Source: Tetradesmus obliquus
Lineage: Eukaryota; Chlorophyta; Chlorophyceae; Sphaeropleales; Scenedesmaceae
Assembly: GCA_030272155.1 (NCBI GenBank)
Contig: CP126197.1
Span: 3,588,001-3,652,000, forward strand
Direction: 5' to 3'
DNA length: 64,000 bases
The notes under the pieces: model-generated
Database searches by the model: none
Told to the model about the DNA's origin: nothing
Seen by the model: only the letters and a program-made list of their open reading frames with translations
Translations under genes and position numbers: made by a program
Shown here: in pieces, positions 22,678 to 35,400 of the stretch
Position numbering within the stretch: the stretch's first letter is position 1
Layout: each line of letters starts with the position of its first letter

Positions 22678-25600
22678 CTAGCACAAGCGCAGCACCACCT
22701 TATGCGTCTGCTGGTCTGTAGTCAGCACAGTTGCCCTGTAACACCCCGGCAGCCTCGCCGGCTTCTCAGGCACCAAGCGCCAGCTAAACATGCTGGCCCC
22801 AGCAGCACACGCCTCACTTCCAGCCCTCACAGCAGCGTTTGGAACCACGTTTAGCACCTTAGCAGCAAGCCCAGTAGGGCAGCTGGGCATGCGTGCTGAC
22901 TCAACCCGTATCATCTGAATGACCGGCTTGTTCACACAGATCGGCCTGCCGGCAGCACCCAAAACACTGAAGGGAACGCGCACAATGCGGCCTGCGTCAG
23001 ATGCATTTGCAACCAGCATCTCAGGCAGCACAATGTTCCAAGCACAATGCTGCTCCGGCTGATAGAATGCAGCTACAGCAACATTAACAACAGGCCCTGG
23101 CATGAAGCCCTGTGTTGCATCACAAATGCATGCATTCGCGCCAACCACAGGCACTTGCGGGCAGCCGCCATTTGCAGGCCCGCCGCATTTTGTACCGGCA
23201 CACAAGCCGCCAGCCCTGCAGCTAGCCATGTTGCACGGTGCTGCCGCTGCTGGCTTCACTGCAAACCTCACGGTTCCAACATCCACTGACCTCCACCACC
23301 TCCAGATATCCAGGAGCCGGAAGCTGATTTCATCTGGTCCAGTGTAACCGCCGGTCGGCGTGTATCGCACCCCAGTTAAGAAGGCATCTGTATCGATGTC
23401 ATTGTATCCTCTCAGCACATACTCCCACACAAGCTCTACTGTGCCATGTGAAGGGTAGGCAACCAGTTCCGAGCTCAGTTTGCGGCCCTGTGAGTGGAGG
23501 CCATGCTGTGTGAGGTTGACGAAGATGCTGCGGCCGTATTTTACTTCGTATGTTGGGATGCTTGATGGGTTGAGCACAGGAGGGCTTGGGTAGCTGCCAG
23601 CAGGGTCAGCTGCAAGCAAAGGAAAGGCGCGCCAGCGTGGAGCAAATATGCATTTATGTGTTGGAGTGACCGACTGAAACAGTATGTGGAGTGTGATGTG
23701 GGTCGTATTTGCTGGCTCGCATCCGATGTTGCAGGGTGCAACATAGTGCTGTGTAGAGCACGCTGTTTGTTCTGCTGATTTGCGTGCTAAGGCACACTGC
23801 TGCAGAAACAAGTGCTGCTGCTTTTGCACAAGCCACCTTGCAGCACATCACACACCAAGGTGATGCCCTACTCCGCTAGCTGCAAACCCCATCTTAGGTC
23901 CAGTGCCGCTGCTGCTGATGTTGCAGCAGTTCATGGGCAAAAAGAGCCAACCGTTGCTTGACATCACACTCACCACAGGAAGCGTAATTATAGGTCTGCA
24001 GCACAACATGTACCCAAGCTTGTGTGGTGGTCTTGCCATCTGTCACCCAGTAGCTGAACCTGATGCTTGGCGGGCAAGGCTCAGACACCGAAGCCTTCAG
24101 GAAGCTCAATGTGAACTTGTAAACGCTGTTGCTGCGAACTTCCACAGGATCAGTCTGCAGGATTAGGGGCTCAAGGGTGTACTCATAGTCATCAGTGTTG
24201 CAGCAGCCCCTTTGCACCCTTGCAATGTGCAGTGTGTCGCCATTGGTATCTTTTGTTGCTTGCAGGAGGTTGATGTTGATGCTGAACTTCCCTTTCCAGC
24301 CTGGCACCTCGTCGCCGTTTGTTATGTTGACTGTTATGGCACTAACAACTGGTGGCTGATTTGGTGGGCTGCCACCTGCAAAGGGAAGGAGGGAAAGGAA
24401 AGCAAAGGAGCCCGGCATGCACGTAAACAAAGTAATGCAGAGACAGGAATGCTGCTGCTACTGCGTTGGCTACCAGCTTCTGTGCAGTGCTATTTGGCGT
24501 AACACACAGCAGCATACAGTCTGGTGCACAATTCACAGCCAAGAGCAGCGCTGGCGCAAGCAGCAATAGTGCGCCCACAGCAGCTGCCAGTGTTCGCCTG
24601 TCTTGCATCGTACCTGTTATGGTGATGGTGACGGTTGCTGGTGCCTGCTCAGCTGTTGCGGTGCCATCAGATACGTAGTACCTGCAACATGACCACCACA
24701 CCAGCTGCGTCAAGCTTTTTCACTGTGTTGATCAGGCATAGGAGTGCATGATATGCTCTACAAGCATCGCAGCCCTGCAGTAACCTTGCCACTGCCAAGC
24801 TGAAAGGCGCCTCAGTCATCTAACAGCAACCCACTTATCATGCCCTGTGCTGGCTTCTTGTACTGCTATACATGGTCGCAACAGGCAATGCCCTGCCTGC
24901 ATTTGCGCCAACCACAAAACCAGCAACACACCTGAAGCTGTCAGTTGTGCTGCCAATGCCTGGCGATGGAGTATACACCAGCACCCCTCCACCTGGTCGT
25001 GTTCTCACAAGCCTGCCATATCGCGGCAGTGTATGCACAGTCAGCTGCAGCTCGTCCCCATCTGGATCAAAATCATTAGCCAGCAAGTCCATGGTTATGG
25101 AGCCTCCAGCAGCCACTGTGTAGGTATCATCCACAGCGATTGGTGCTGCATTGTTTGGGCGGTAGTACGAGCCTGCGCAGCATGGCAGCACAGCAGCGCA
25201 GTCATTGTCATTGTTTAATCGTGACATGTCATGCAGCGTCACGCTATGTGTGTGGGGGTTTGCTCAAAGGCTGGATCTGCTGTGGATGGAGGCGGCTGGG
25301 GAAGCCTGCATGATGTAAGTTAAGAAAAGGCAAGAAATGCTCAAGCAGCGAGAGTTCCCAGCACCAGCGGTGGTGCTGTGCCGATGGCTGATTTCGGCGT
25401 CTCAGCACCAGACACCCTACTGGTGGCCAACCAGCACGCGCTGTCGGCAGAGCCACACCCAGACGCGCACTCTTGCACACAATTTGCAAGTCCAGCCGCC
25501 GACTCACTGGCAGTGATGTGCACTGTTCCAGCAACTGACTCCGCGCCCCTGGCATCTTTCACCCAGTATGCGAACGAGTCGGCAAACTCGCCACCCTCCA

Positions 25601-28022
25601 ACGATGCATTGTACAGCAGCATGCCGCCTTTAACCATCTGCACTGAGCCTCGCTTGGGCTGCATGAATTCAGATACTGAGAGCTTCCCCGCATCTTCAGG
25701 GTTTGCATCATAGCAGCTGCTCAGCACGTCGATCAAGTGGCCCGAGAAGGAAGCGATGACAGGGCTGATGTATGTGGTTGAGTACACGTCGACAGCAACT
25801 GGTGGTGTGTTCCTGCCTGGCGGGCCTGCGGGGCAGAAGCAGCAGCAATGGAAAAGGTCAGCAGTGGAATTGGTTGTGGGGATTGGGTATGGGGCCAAGT
25901 GGGTGGACCAGAGTCGTATCTGAACCTGCTGCTGCTGCTGCTGCTGTTCAAGTCGTTGCATACCATGGCCTTACCCTACCATTCACACACAGCACAGCTG
26001 CTGCTGCTGCTGCGGCGGCGGACAACAGCACACACCCCGCCTCTTACCTGCAATGTCGAAAAACACAATGCCTCGATCCAGCTGCCCATCGCTGGTCACC
26101 ACGCTGTACTTGATTGTGTCAGTCACCGCTGCTGCCTTGGCCGCAACAGTGTACTTGTACGTCCTTGATCCAGGGCTGCTGCTCAGTAGCACCAAACTGC
26201 CTCTCCTGGGACCTTCGTCAATAGCTAGCAGCCGGTTGCTGCCTCCTACGCGGTCTGTTGGTATTGCTGGCAAGGTGAACTGCACTGATCTGCTGCCTTT
26301 GTCATCTGGCAGGGTGAATCTGGAGGTTGTTGATGAGGGGCTGCTGCCATCTGCAGCAGCAACAGCCACGAGGCAGGGTGGCCATGTAACATGACAGCTT
26401 TAGGCATGGTAAATGCACAACCTTTCACGTGCAAGCAATGCTGGCCATGTACATTCCCACGCTGCACTGCTGTTTCGCGCATTAGTGGAAGCGATGCACC
26501 TTATGAGGACGGCAACAGCTGTTCATTGGCACAAAACAATTTGCTGCCCTGTCTTCCCTCTCTGAACAGCAAGCAAAGCTGCAGGCACAGCAGCATGGTT
26601 ACTATGGCACATTCAAGCAAGGACTGTTTGAATTGATGCAGGCGTGGCCCCGCACCTGCCACAATGGTGACCGTTGCAGTCCTGTAGCGAATCTGCTCAT
26701 AGCCTGTCACTGGGTTGTAACGCGCATCAGCCACGGTGTATGTGAACTGCAAGCAGCATGCCAACAGTGGCACAGCAGTTTAGCACAAACAGGTACATGA
26801 CAGTGGGCCCAGGCAAGCAGCTACAGCCTGAGGGCATGCACTGTGGCTAGCCCACACCGGCAAAGCCAACAAGCAACGAGCATGCTGCAGCTGAGTTTCA
26901 AAAGTACAAGGAAGCGGAATGCACATTCCACTCAGCGCCCTGCTGTGTCCATGCCTTACCTTGTCGATCAGCGGTCGTGGTATGCTGTAGTTGAGGGCAT
27001 ACTGCAGCAGGCCATTCTGCTTCCAGTCCCTGATGCTGCCCCCTCCCCCAGCTGCTGCTGGACTCACAGCTCCCGACATCTTTGCAGCGGCAGCAGCAGC
27101 AGTGCTGCCGGCAGCCGCTGCCTGTGATCTGTCCCATGGGAAGATGGGCTGAGAATCTGGAAACTTCACGGTCCCATATAGGGGTTGTGTGAAGTTCACT
27201 ACGTACATGTCGCAGATCGGCCGGGTTGTGTAGTAGCCGTGATCTGTGCATTCATAGTCTGCATCATTTTCCAGCACATTGAAAGCAGCAGAGCTGCCGG
27301 AGCCGATGTAAAAGACGTCGTCCAGTGCGACAGGGGCTTGGTTGTCTGCAGAGCATTGAGCAGGCGGATGAGTTTGCCGGGTTATGTTTGTGTCAGTTGC
27401 GGAGCACGCCGGTTCCAGAGGCACCTTGATGTGGGTGCCGAGGAGGCTGCAGGTGCAGTCACAGAAGAACGGTACTAGACGCCTGCTGCTGCTTACCAGC
27501 ACACCAGTTGTAAACTCCCTGTGTACATATACACTATGGCACAGTGTGTGTACATATTGCTAACACATATGCATTCTGCAAGCACGCACCTCAAGCTACC
27601 TGTGGCTGTGCACCCCAGTCACATTCAATTCAAGTTGTATCTATCTCCCACTCACCCACGTAGATGTAGGCAGTCTCGGTGGAGTACTGTGACGTGTCAC
27701 TTTCCAGTTTCCAGTCGCAGTTGTCAACCATGCCATACTGTGTGGGGTCCTGCAGGGTGTACTTGAAGATGCGGCCCTGCCTAACATAGCTCAGTAAGCC
27801 TGCAGCAGCACGAAATGCACATGTATAGTGACATGAACAGCTGCAGGGCATGGCAGCAACAGGCAATTTTGCGTCTGGCATGTGCCGTGTGCGCCATTGC
27901 TTGCCACAGCAGCAGCAGCAGCTTAGCACGAAGTTGGCAGCAGCGGCGGAGGCGGCAGTGCTGCCTTGGATTCTCAGCCATCGTCACGCCTGCTGTTCCG
28001 CAGGCTGCTGCTGCATGAAAAA

Positions 28023-28057
<35 letters not shown>

Positions 28058-28740
28058 AGGACTTCTATTTGAGGGAAAGCTCAAGCTGCTGCATCAAGTT
28101 TTGCCTGTGTTGAATGCATGTTGCATTACTACAGATAAGTTATTGTCACCTGACCAGCAGAAGACAGGGTGGTTCTTGAAGTCCGTGCCATCCTCGCTCA
28201 TGATCCACTTTATCTCTTCGCCTGATGTGTAGTTGGCCAACAAGTCAACAGTCCTAGGGATTTGAATGCGGCTCAAAGGGATTGGGTAGCGCCTTGCATT
28301 GTCCCAGGATGCTGTCGACACACCCTCAGCTGCCAGGCTGCTGCTGTACACGCAGCGGCAACAACAGCCACAGGCACATGCCATGACGCACCGAGTTCAC
28401 GTGGGTTGCTGAGTTTGTCAATAATATGTGTGGTGTATGAGTTGCTGTACTAGGAGCGGCTGTATGTACTGTGCAGGCAGTGTCAGCTGTGCTGGTCAGG
28501 CTGCAGAGGAGAAGCAAAGCTTGCATGTGTGCTACTGTCGTCAGGTAGCCACAGCTGCTTAGCACCGCTGTGCAAAAAATACGTTTTCATTCATGTTTTA
28601 TACGAGCTCGCCTACCTTGGTTCCTCTGGTGCGAGGCTGTCCCCGTTGGCTTGCAGGAGCAGCAGCAGCAGCATGCTGCAGGTAGCTGTCCGGCCACGCC
28701 ACACCTTCCACCGGTACTGCGTCAATCGTATTGGCTGCAT
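22678..28740 (-). CDS. Large secreted protein with tandem Ig/cadherin-like (VCBS/Big-type) domains
   Basis: Eleven exons: 28740-28616, 28337-28150, 27799-27656, 27345-26960, 26746-26656, 26350-26048, 25825-25508, 25172-24932, 24681-24614, 24375-23974, 23609-22678; phases match, 1065 aa. The N-terminus has a signal peptide-like core (SMLLLLLLQANG). Several roughly 100-150 residue domains begin with a P-V/I-A-x-D-like strand (NQAPVALDDVFYIG, TPPVAVDVYSTTYIS, AAPIAVDDTYTVAAGG, PNQPPVVSAITVNI) and carry LxNDxDxDGDxL and YTPxxG.....DSFxYxVxDxxG motifs, as in bacterial and algal VCBS, Big_9 or cadherin-like repeats with calcium-binding-type Asp residues. Near the C-terminus a Cys-rich stretch (CRAGGLCAGTKCGGP and CICDATQG) resembles an EGF-like module, followed by a Cys-containing unknown domain. 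There is no C-terminal membrane helix. Probable role: cell-wall or extracellular-matrix adhesion protein. I cannot name an orthologue. Confidence 0.8.
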
Positions 28741-29533
28741 AATGAGTTTGTTATAATTTAGTTTGCTTTGAATCTTGTGCCGTGGCGGAACCTCAAGAAC
28801 TTTCACTGAAGTTCCTGAGCATGGCAGTGGTATGCCGCAGGACGCCCTTGATTTCGCTATCAAATGGGTTGGTTTAGCGTTCTCGACGGCTCCAATATGG
28901 TTGCTCTCTGAGGCGATCGATACTCACGTCGTCACCGCGGGCGTAACGGGAGGTGCTTGCTTCTTGAGTTGTGTTGTCGTGTATAGACAAAGCAGCGTTG
29001 CACAGGTGCAAGATTTTACGTCGACGATCGGGGGTTGCTCAAGCACGTTGCCCTGCCAACTTGTCAAGACTCTGACGTCAGTGTCATCTGACAGTGCAAT
29101 CAGCCGTGGGTGGCGTCAAAGCTCCATGCTTACGACATGCTCAGGGCATTTGGCTGAGCACTTTTGTACGGTGGAAGGCTATGCATAAGATCTTCACTAC
29201 TGGGCATGCTGTAGCATGTTACAATGTCCATTCTTCTTGCTACCACTCTGCTGCGATGATGCTGAAAGCTTGAGCCTGGCAAGCTTTTCCAGTGCACAAG
29301 ATACAGCCGCAAAGTAACTCAAGCGTGCAATGCTGCAGGCACCGTACAAGCCCCCTTTCGGCAGCGTATGCATATGCATGCTCCTGCCCCACGCCTGTCC
29401 ACTGCGCACTGCTGCAACCCCATGCAGCCACGTGCAGTGCACCCCTGGGGAGTTGCCCTTGCCGGACACTAGCCGCTATGCATGAAGCACTTCACTCCTG
29501 CAGCGCTGCCGCTACATGCACCTGGGCACATCA
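28741..29533. other. Intergenic: upstream of secreted-protein gene
   Basis: This stretch holds the promoter of the minus-strand secreted-protein gene. It differs in texture from neighbouring gene bodies (few CTG/CAG runs up to about 29200). A 137-codon plus-strand frame starting with ATG at 28775 contains a hydrophobic segment, but I see no family and no splice partners; it may be chance or a small gene. Confidence 0.35.
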
Positions 29534-29850
29534 GCTCCTGTTGCTCTCCCGCAGCGCCTGCCTGCCAGCCTGCCCACCCGCTGCTCCGCAATGCCGGCGC
29601 CACCGTGCATGCACATGTTACATACAGCACCTTAACGCTGCCTCTGCAGGCATCTGTTCGATTTCGATCAGATCCTGTTGCTCTCCCGCAGCGCCTGCCT
29701 GCCTGCAGCCCACCAGCTGCCCCGCAATGCCGGCGCCACCGTGCATGCACATGTTACATACAGCACCTGTATGCTGCCTCTGCAGGCATCTGCTCGAGTT
29801 CGATCAGCTCCTGTTGCTCTCCCGCAGCGCCTGCCTGCCAGCCTGCCCCC
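29534..29850. repeat. 137-bp tandem repeat spanning the SMC2 3' end
   Basis: Three copies of a roughly 137-bp unit start at 29534, 29671 and 29807 (the third partial). Each has the block CCTGTTGCTCTCCCGCAGCG, which in the third copy encodes the C-terminal residues of SMC2 in reverse orientation; the second and third copies run across the stop codon and the 3' untranslated region. Copies differ by scattered substitutions. Confidence 0.8.
29754..29758 (-). terminator. Candidate TGTAA poly(A) signal, SMC2
   Basis: TGTAA on the minus strand, 46 nt past the SMC2 stop. It lies inside the 137-bp repeat, so a second copy is present near 29617. Confidence 0.35.
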
Positions 29851-32416
29851 TCTGGCTCGCCTTGCCGCCTCCTGCATACGCATTCTCGCGCGCGCCGCGC
29901 GCTGCACCGCCGCCGCCGCCGTGCGCCGCCGTGCTGCTGCTGTCGTTCACGGTGCGCGTGACGGTTGACACGCCGTCCACAAACTTGGTGCGGAAGATGA
30001 CATTGGCGTTGTTGAACATGCCCTCCTTGAGCGACACCACGATGAACTGGCTCTGTGGTTGTAAGGCAAGTCGTGGGAAGCATGACTCAGTACGCAGAAG
30101 AGTATGCGGACTAGGGGGAAGAAGAAAGGATGATGAAACAACACAGGCTAGCATCAAAGCACAGCAGCTATTGGAGGCCAACAGATCAAGACGCAACCCC
30201 TTAAGTCAACTCCCACAGTGGAATAGTTTCTTCCCCACGCAACCACGTAGCTAAGCGCACCTGCGGGAAGTGCTGCTTGACCATGGCGCCGATGTTCTGC
30301 GTGTGGTTCAGGTCCAGCGCCGCATCCACCTCGTCCAGGATGTAGATGGGCGCGGGCTTGAACCTGCAAAATAAAGTGCAGACAGCACAGCGGCGTAATC
30401 AGCACAGCAACTGTCAGGCTTGCTGCATCCTCGTCCAGGATGTAGATGGGTGCGGGTTTGAACCTGCAGGAGATGATACTGCGGACAGCACAGAAACAAT
30501 CATCTAACAAGTAAGGTGTGCTGCTGCAGCAGCAGCATGCAGGATGATACCGCAGACGTGCGGCCACAGCGAGGTGACCAGAGTGATGTGCACAGCCCTT
30601 CCTCTCATCTGCTTTCTCATCTTCCCCTCATCATACACGGCTGACAATACACCAAACATGTATCAGTGTACGCGTCCATGACGCCTCACCTGCACAGCGC
30701 CAGCACCAGGCTGAGTGCCAGCGCCAGCACCAGGCTGAGTGCCAGCGCCAGCACCAGGCTGAGTGCCAGCGCCAGCACCAGGCTGAGTGCCAGCGCCAGC
30801 ACCAGGCTGAGTGCCAGCGCCAGCACCAGGCTGAGTGCCAGCAGGCTGCGCTGGCCGCCGCTCAGCTCCGTCAAGCTCTCCTTCCAGGTGCCGCCAAAGG
30901 CCACGCGCACCTTGGAAACGCTGCCGGTCAAGTCAAATGCACAACAGCACTACCCCGTTGCCCCTGACACATCATCTCCTTATCCTCTGTTTCACTTGAC
31001 ACCGTGTATCTGCTGCATTCACCCAACCTCACCTGCACAGCGCCAGCACCAGGCTGAGTGCCAGCAGGCTGCGCTGGCCGCCGCTCAGCTCCGTCAAGCT
31101 CTCCTTCCAGGTGCCGCCAAAGGCCACGCGCACCTTGGAAACGCTGCCGGTCAAGTCAAATGCACAACAGCACTACCCCGTTGCCCCTGACACATCATCT
31201 CCTTATCCTCTGTTTCACTTGACACCGTGTATCTGCTGCATTCACCCAACCTCACCTGCACAGCGCCAGCACCAGGCTGAGTGCCAGCAGGCTGCGCTGG
31301 CCGCCAGACAGCTCTGTCAAGCTCTCCTTCCAGGTGCCGCCAAAGGCCACGCGCACTTCGAGGCCGTCCAGGAAGGTGCCGCCCTCGGGGGGCGTCAGGC
31401 GCGCGGCCGTGCCGGGCAGCAGCGTGGAGAAGATGGCATTGAAGTCGCCGTCAACCTGCGGGGGAAAATGCAAAAGGAGTGATGTGGTAGTATGTGGGTT
31501 GAAGAGTACATCGAGATTGAGGGAGTGTGCTGAGCAGCAGCGTGGAGAAGATGGCGTTGAAGTCGCTGTCAACCTGCAGAAAAGATATACATAGGGGTGT
31601 GAGGTTGAGTGCGAGAGAGTGTGAAAGAGAGTGAATGGGTGCCGACAGCAGCGTAAAGAAGATGGCACTGAAGTTGCCATCCACGTGTGGGAGCAGCCAG
31701 GTCAGAAAATAGCGAGAGAAGTGAAACTGGCGACGTCTGAAAAGGATTCTTCCTGGCAGCAGCATGGAGAAGATGGCGTTGAAGTCCCCGTGCAACCTGC
31801 AAAGCAGGTGGAGAGATACTTTGAAAAAGACCGGAGAGAGGGATCTAAACGAGAGAGAGCGCGCTTGGCAGCAGCATGGAGAAGATGGCGCTCCTATGTA
31901 GTGACAGCAGCCGCACCTGCTTCCAGGTGAGCTTGAGCGCCACACAGACTCACACACAGCATAACAACAACTAACTATAGCAGCATCCGCATTCAGCACA
32001 CCGCACCTGCTTCCAGGTCTCCTTGAGCGCCTCTCGCTTCTTCTCATCCAGCTGCTGGATGACAGCCGTGATCTGGCCACGGTCGTCCTCCACCTGGGTG
32101 TTGCACAGAATTGATACGTTAGACCGTTATGGCGACCCAGCAAGCAGCAGCAACAGCAGCATACAGGGTCAGCGATTGATCTGAGCCGCAGCAACACCAG
32201 CGCCATCAGCTGCCACGTGGTCTCTTCGTGCGATTGAACAAACAGTTTTGTGCTGCAGCACGCCTGCACAAGCAAGCCTTTGATTGAACATGAGCCGGCC
32301 GCTGCAGGATTAACAGATCAGTAGCGATGCTGATGCTGCTGCTGCTGCCGTCACCTGCTTGCGCTTGGCCTGCAGCCCCTCCACCTCGTCCTTGTTGCGC
32401 CTGTACATCAGCTCAG

Positions 32417-32453
<37 letters not shown>

Positions 32454-35400
32454 CACGAGTGTTGAGCGATTACAACTACTTGATGCACGACATCCAATAT
32501 GCTGCATGCTCAAAAACAAACATATTTTGACTGTGCATACAGAATGTTTGCAGCTGCCAGACACTACTGGAGTGCCTGCTGTGAAGCCTAATGTTGATTG
32601 TGCAATCAACCAGTCTGCCCTCCCAGCGTCCTGCCCCATTTGCAGCTCCCGCTCACCTGCCGCTCCAGCCCCCCGTGCTCCTTGATCTCCTTCAGGCGCT
32701 TCTCAGTCTCCTCGTACTCCCTGCAGCAGCAGCAGCAGCAGCAGCAGTGGGGCACCTGCAACCCCTACATCTGTCCTCTTGGAGCACAAGCACGAATAGT
32801 TTCAACTGCCTATAAGCTTGACACAACATCAGGTTTGCGCGTAATTCAACCCACACCGCATGGAAGGGTACACTCACCTGTACAGCGCGTCCACATCGAC
32901 CTTTTCAAAGTCATACTCGCCGCGCCCAAAGCCCGCCTTCTCCCGCGCCACCCACTCGTAGTCAGCCTCCAGCCGCTCTACGCAGAACTGCAACACACAC
33001 CAGCGCCGCCGCACTTCTGCAATACTGCTACACCCACCTCTCCTGTAATCCACCTCACACCTACTGTAAACCACACACGACAGAACCAAAGAACACGATC
33101 TGCAGCTCAAACACAGCGTCAGACTCTCCCTCACCTGTACAGCGCGTCCACATCGACCTTTTCAAAGTCATACTCGCCGCGCCCAAAGCCCGCCTTCTCC
33201 CGCGCCACCCATTCATAGTCAGCCTCCAGCCGCCGCAGCCGCTCCACGCCCTCGTTGGACTGCGCACGCTTGGCGGCCAGCCTGTGGCAGCAGCAGCGGC
33301 AGCAGCTCAGTGTGTGTTAGTGCGGGCTGTCATGCAGCAACATGGCGCCTATCAGCCGCTCCACTCCCTCATTGGACTGGGCACGCTTGGCGGCCAGCCT
33401 GCGGCAGCAGCAGCAGCAGCAGTTGTGTGAGTTGGTGCAGGCTTTCATGCAGCGCCATGGAGCCTACCAGCTGCTCCCCTGCTGAGCAGCCTCATCAGGC
33501 TGGGCACGCTTGGCGGCCAGCCTGCGGCAGCAGCAGCAGCAGCTCAGTGAGTGTTAGTGCAGGCTTTCATGCAGCGCCATGGCGCCTACCAGCTGCTCCA
33601 CTCCCTCATTGGACTGGGCACGCTTGGCAGCCAGCCTGTGGCAGCAGAAGCAGTAGCAGTTGTGTGAGTTGGTGCAGGCACTCATACAGCACCATGGCGC
33701 CTACCAGCCGCCGCAGCCGCTCCACGCCCTCGTTGGACTGCGCACGCTTGGCGGCCAACCTGTGGCAGCAGCAGCAGCAGTAACAGCAGCATATATGAGG
33801 CTGGTGCAGGACTGCATGCACATTGCTTGTGGCTCCAAACTGATGTGAACATCACAGCAAGCACACGAGCAGCTCCCACGCAGGACGCATGCTCAACGCA
33901 ACTGCAGCATGCACATTAATGACGTGGTAACTTGCCCTGTCCACCCACTTGGTGTCGCGTCGCTTCGCCTCCACGTGCGCCTCCTGCGCCTTCTTCAGCA
34001 GCGCCTGCCGCGCCTTTTCCAGCCCTTTGATCTCAGCATCACACTCGCACTACAACTTGCTCACATGCCCACCAAATGCAGCACAAACTGCAGGGCCAGC
34101 ACACCCAGCAGCCCACGCCCAGGACGCCTGCAGACCCACTCTCTACAGCATGCAAACAGGCGTATGTGCCACATTGTTTTCTTTGCTCACTTGGTATCGC
34201 GTCGCTTCGCCTCCACGTGCGCCTCCTGCGCCTTCTTCAGCAGCGCCTGCCGCGCCTTATCCAGCCCTTTGATCTCAGCATCACACTCGCGCAGCCGCGC
34301 ACGCTTCGTCTCCAGCTGCGCGGCCGCAGCCTCATGTGCAGCACGTGCTGCATCTGCTGCCGCCTTGAGCGCTGCCACCTCGGCAGCCAGGCCTGCAGCA
34401 GCAAGGCAGGAGCAGCAGCAATGTGGAAAATACATGAATCAAGCGATCCTTGTGTACTGACGAGGCCAGCTCGCTGGAAGCATCGCTGAAATGATGCGTG
34501 CTGTGGTGGGAGGGCCATAGCCTTGCACAGCCACAGCAGCAGTCATGGCCTTTTCAAAGATGCCAACGGGGCAGGCAGGCCTGGTGCTGCATGCCTTGTC
34601 ACACAACTGCACGTGTGCATAATAAATCACGACCTCCTGTGGTGGAAGCTGACGCTCCACACAGCATGCGGTTAGTCCGCGTGACTGTCCCGAGCCACCC
34701 TCACTCAGGCTGCTGCTCACCCTCAATGGCCTGCCTGCCAGCCTGCATCTGCTGCTCCAGCTGGCCTCGCTCGCCAGCAGCAGCATCGCACTCAGCAGCA
34801 GCCTCAGCCAGCTGCGCCTCACGCTGCCGCAGCAGCTTGCGCGCTGCCTCCAGCGCCTGCAGGCATACGGGAAAAGCATGTGTTTGCATATGTGCAGTGC
34901 ACACAGCGCAAGGCGCGAGTGGCAAACGACTAGGTGGGGCGCTTGCAGCGCAAGCTGTCATGGTGCAGTTGTTGGTGAGCTGAGGGTACGCCAGGTAGCA
35001 GCATCACATCAGGCTGCCGCACAACAAGCATCACCTTGCTGCTGCTCTGCAGCTAGCTGCTGTGTGTGCAGCACGCGCGGTTGGCAGCAGGGAACGGCTG
35101 TTGCTTGGGCATTGATGCCATTGAATGTCAGCATGTCGGCGGACGCATCCTGCTGCAGGCACCTGCGATCCTGCTTACTGTTGCTACAGCACATGCATTA
35201 GGGCATACTTTGCAAGTGCCAATACAGTGTGCAATGCGCCCGCACCTGCTTTGCGGCCTTGAGCTTGGCTGTGGCGGCCTTCACGCGCTTGTCGTGGTCC
35301 TTGGAGAAGTCGGCGATCTCGCGTTCCAGGTGCTGCAGCGGCGACAGAAACAACACATGTTGGGTATGCGATTGTAAAAACGACCTGGCTTGAATGCATA

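Noticed and set aside
28775..29188. 137-codon plus-strand open frame with a hydrophobic stretch
   Set aside because: It lies where the promoter of the secreted-protein gene should be, has no recognisable domain and no splice partners. I left it as intergenic, though a small gene is not excluded.
30690..30931. [14 protein letters not shown] frame as a separate small protein gene
   Set aside because: It is a minisatellite expansion of the SMC2 signature helix with a copied donor, not an independent gene.
32874..33000. Second copy of SMC2 exon 20 end as an additional real exon
   Set aside because: Its acceptor phase does not fit after the phase-2 end of exon 20, and exons 20 and 21 already join in phase and preserve the coiled coil.
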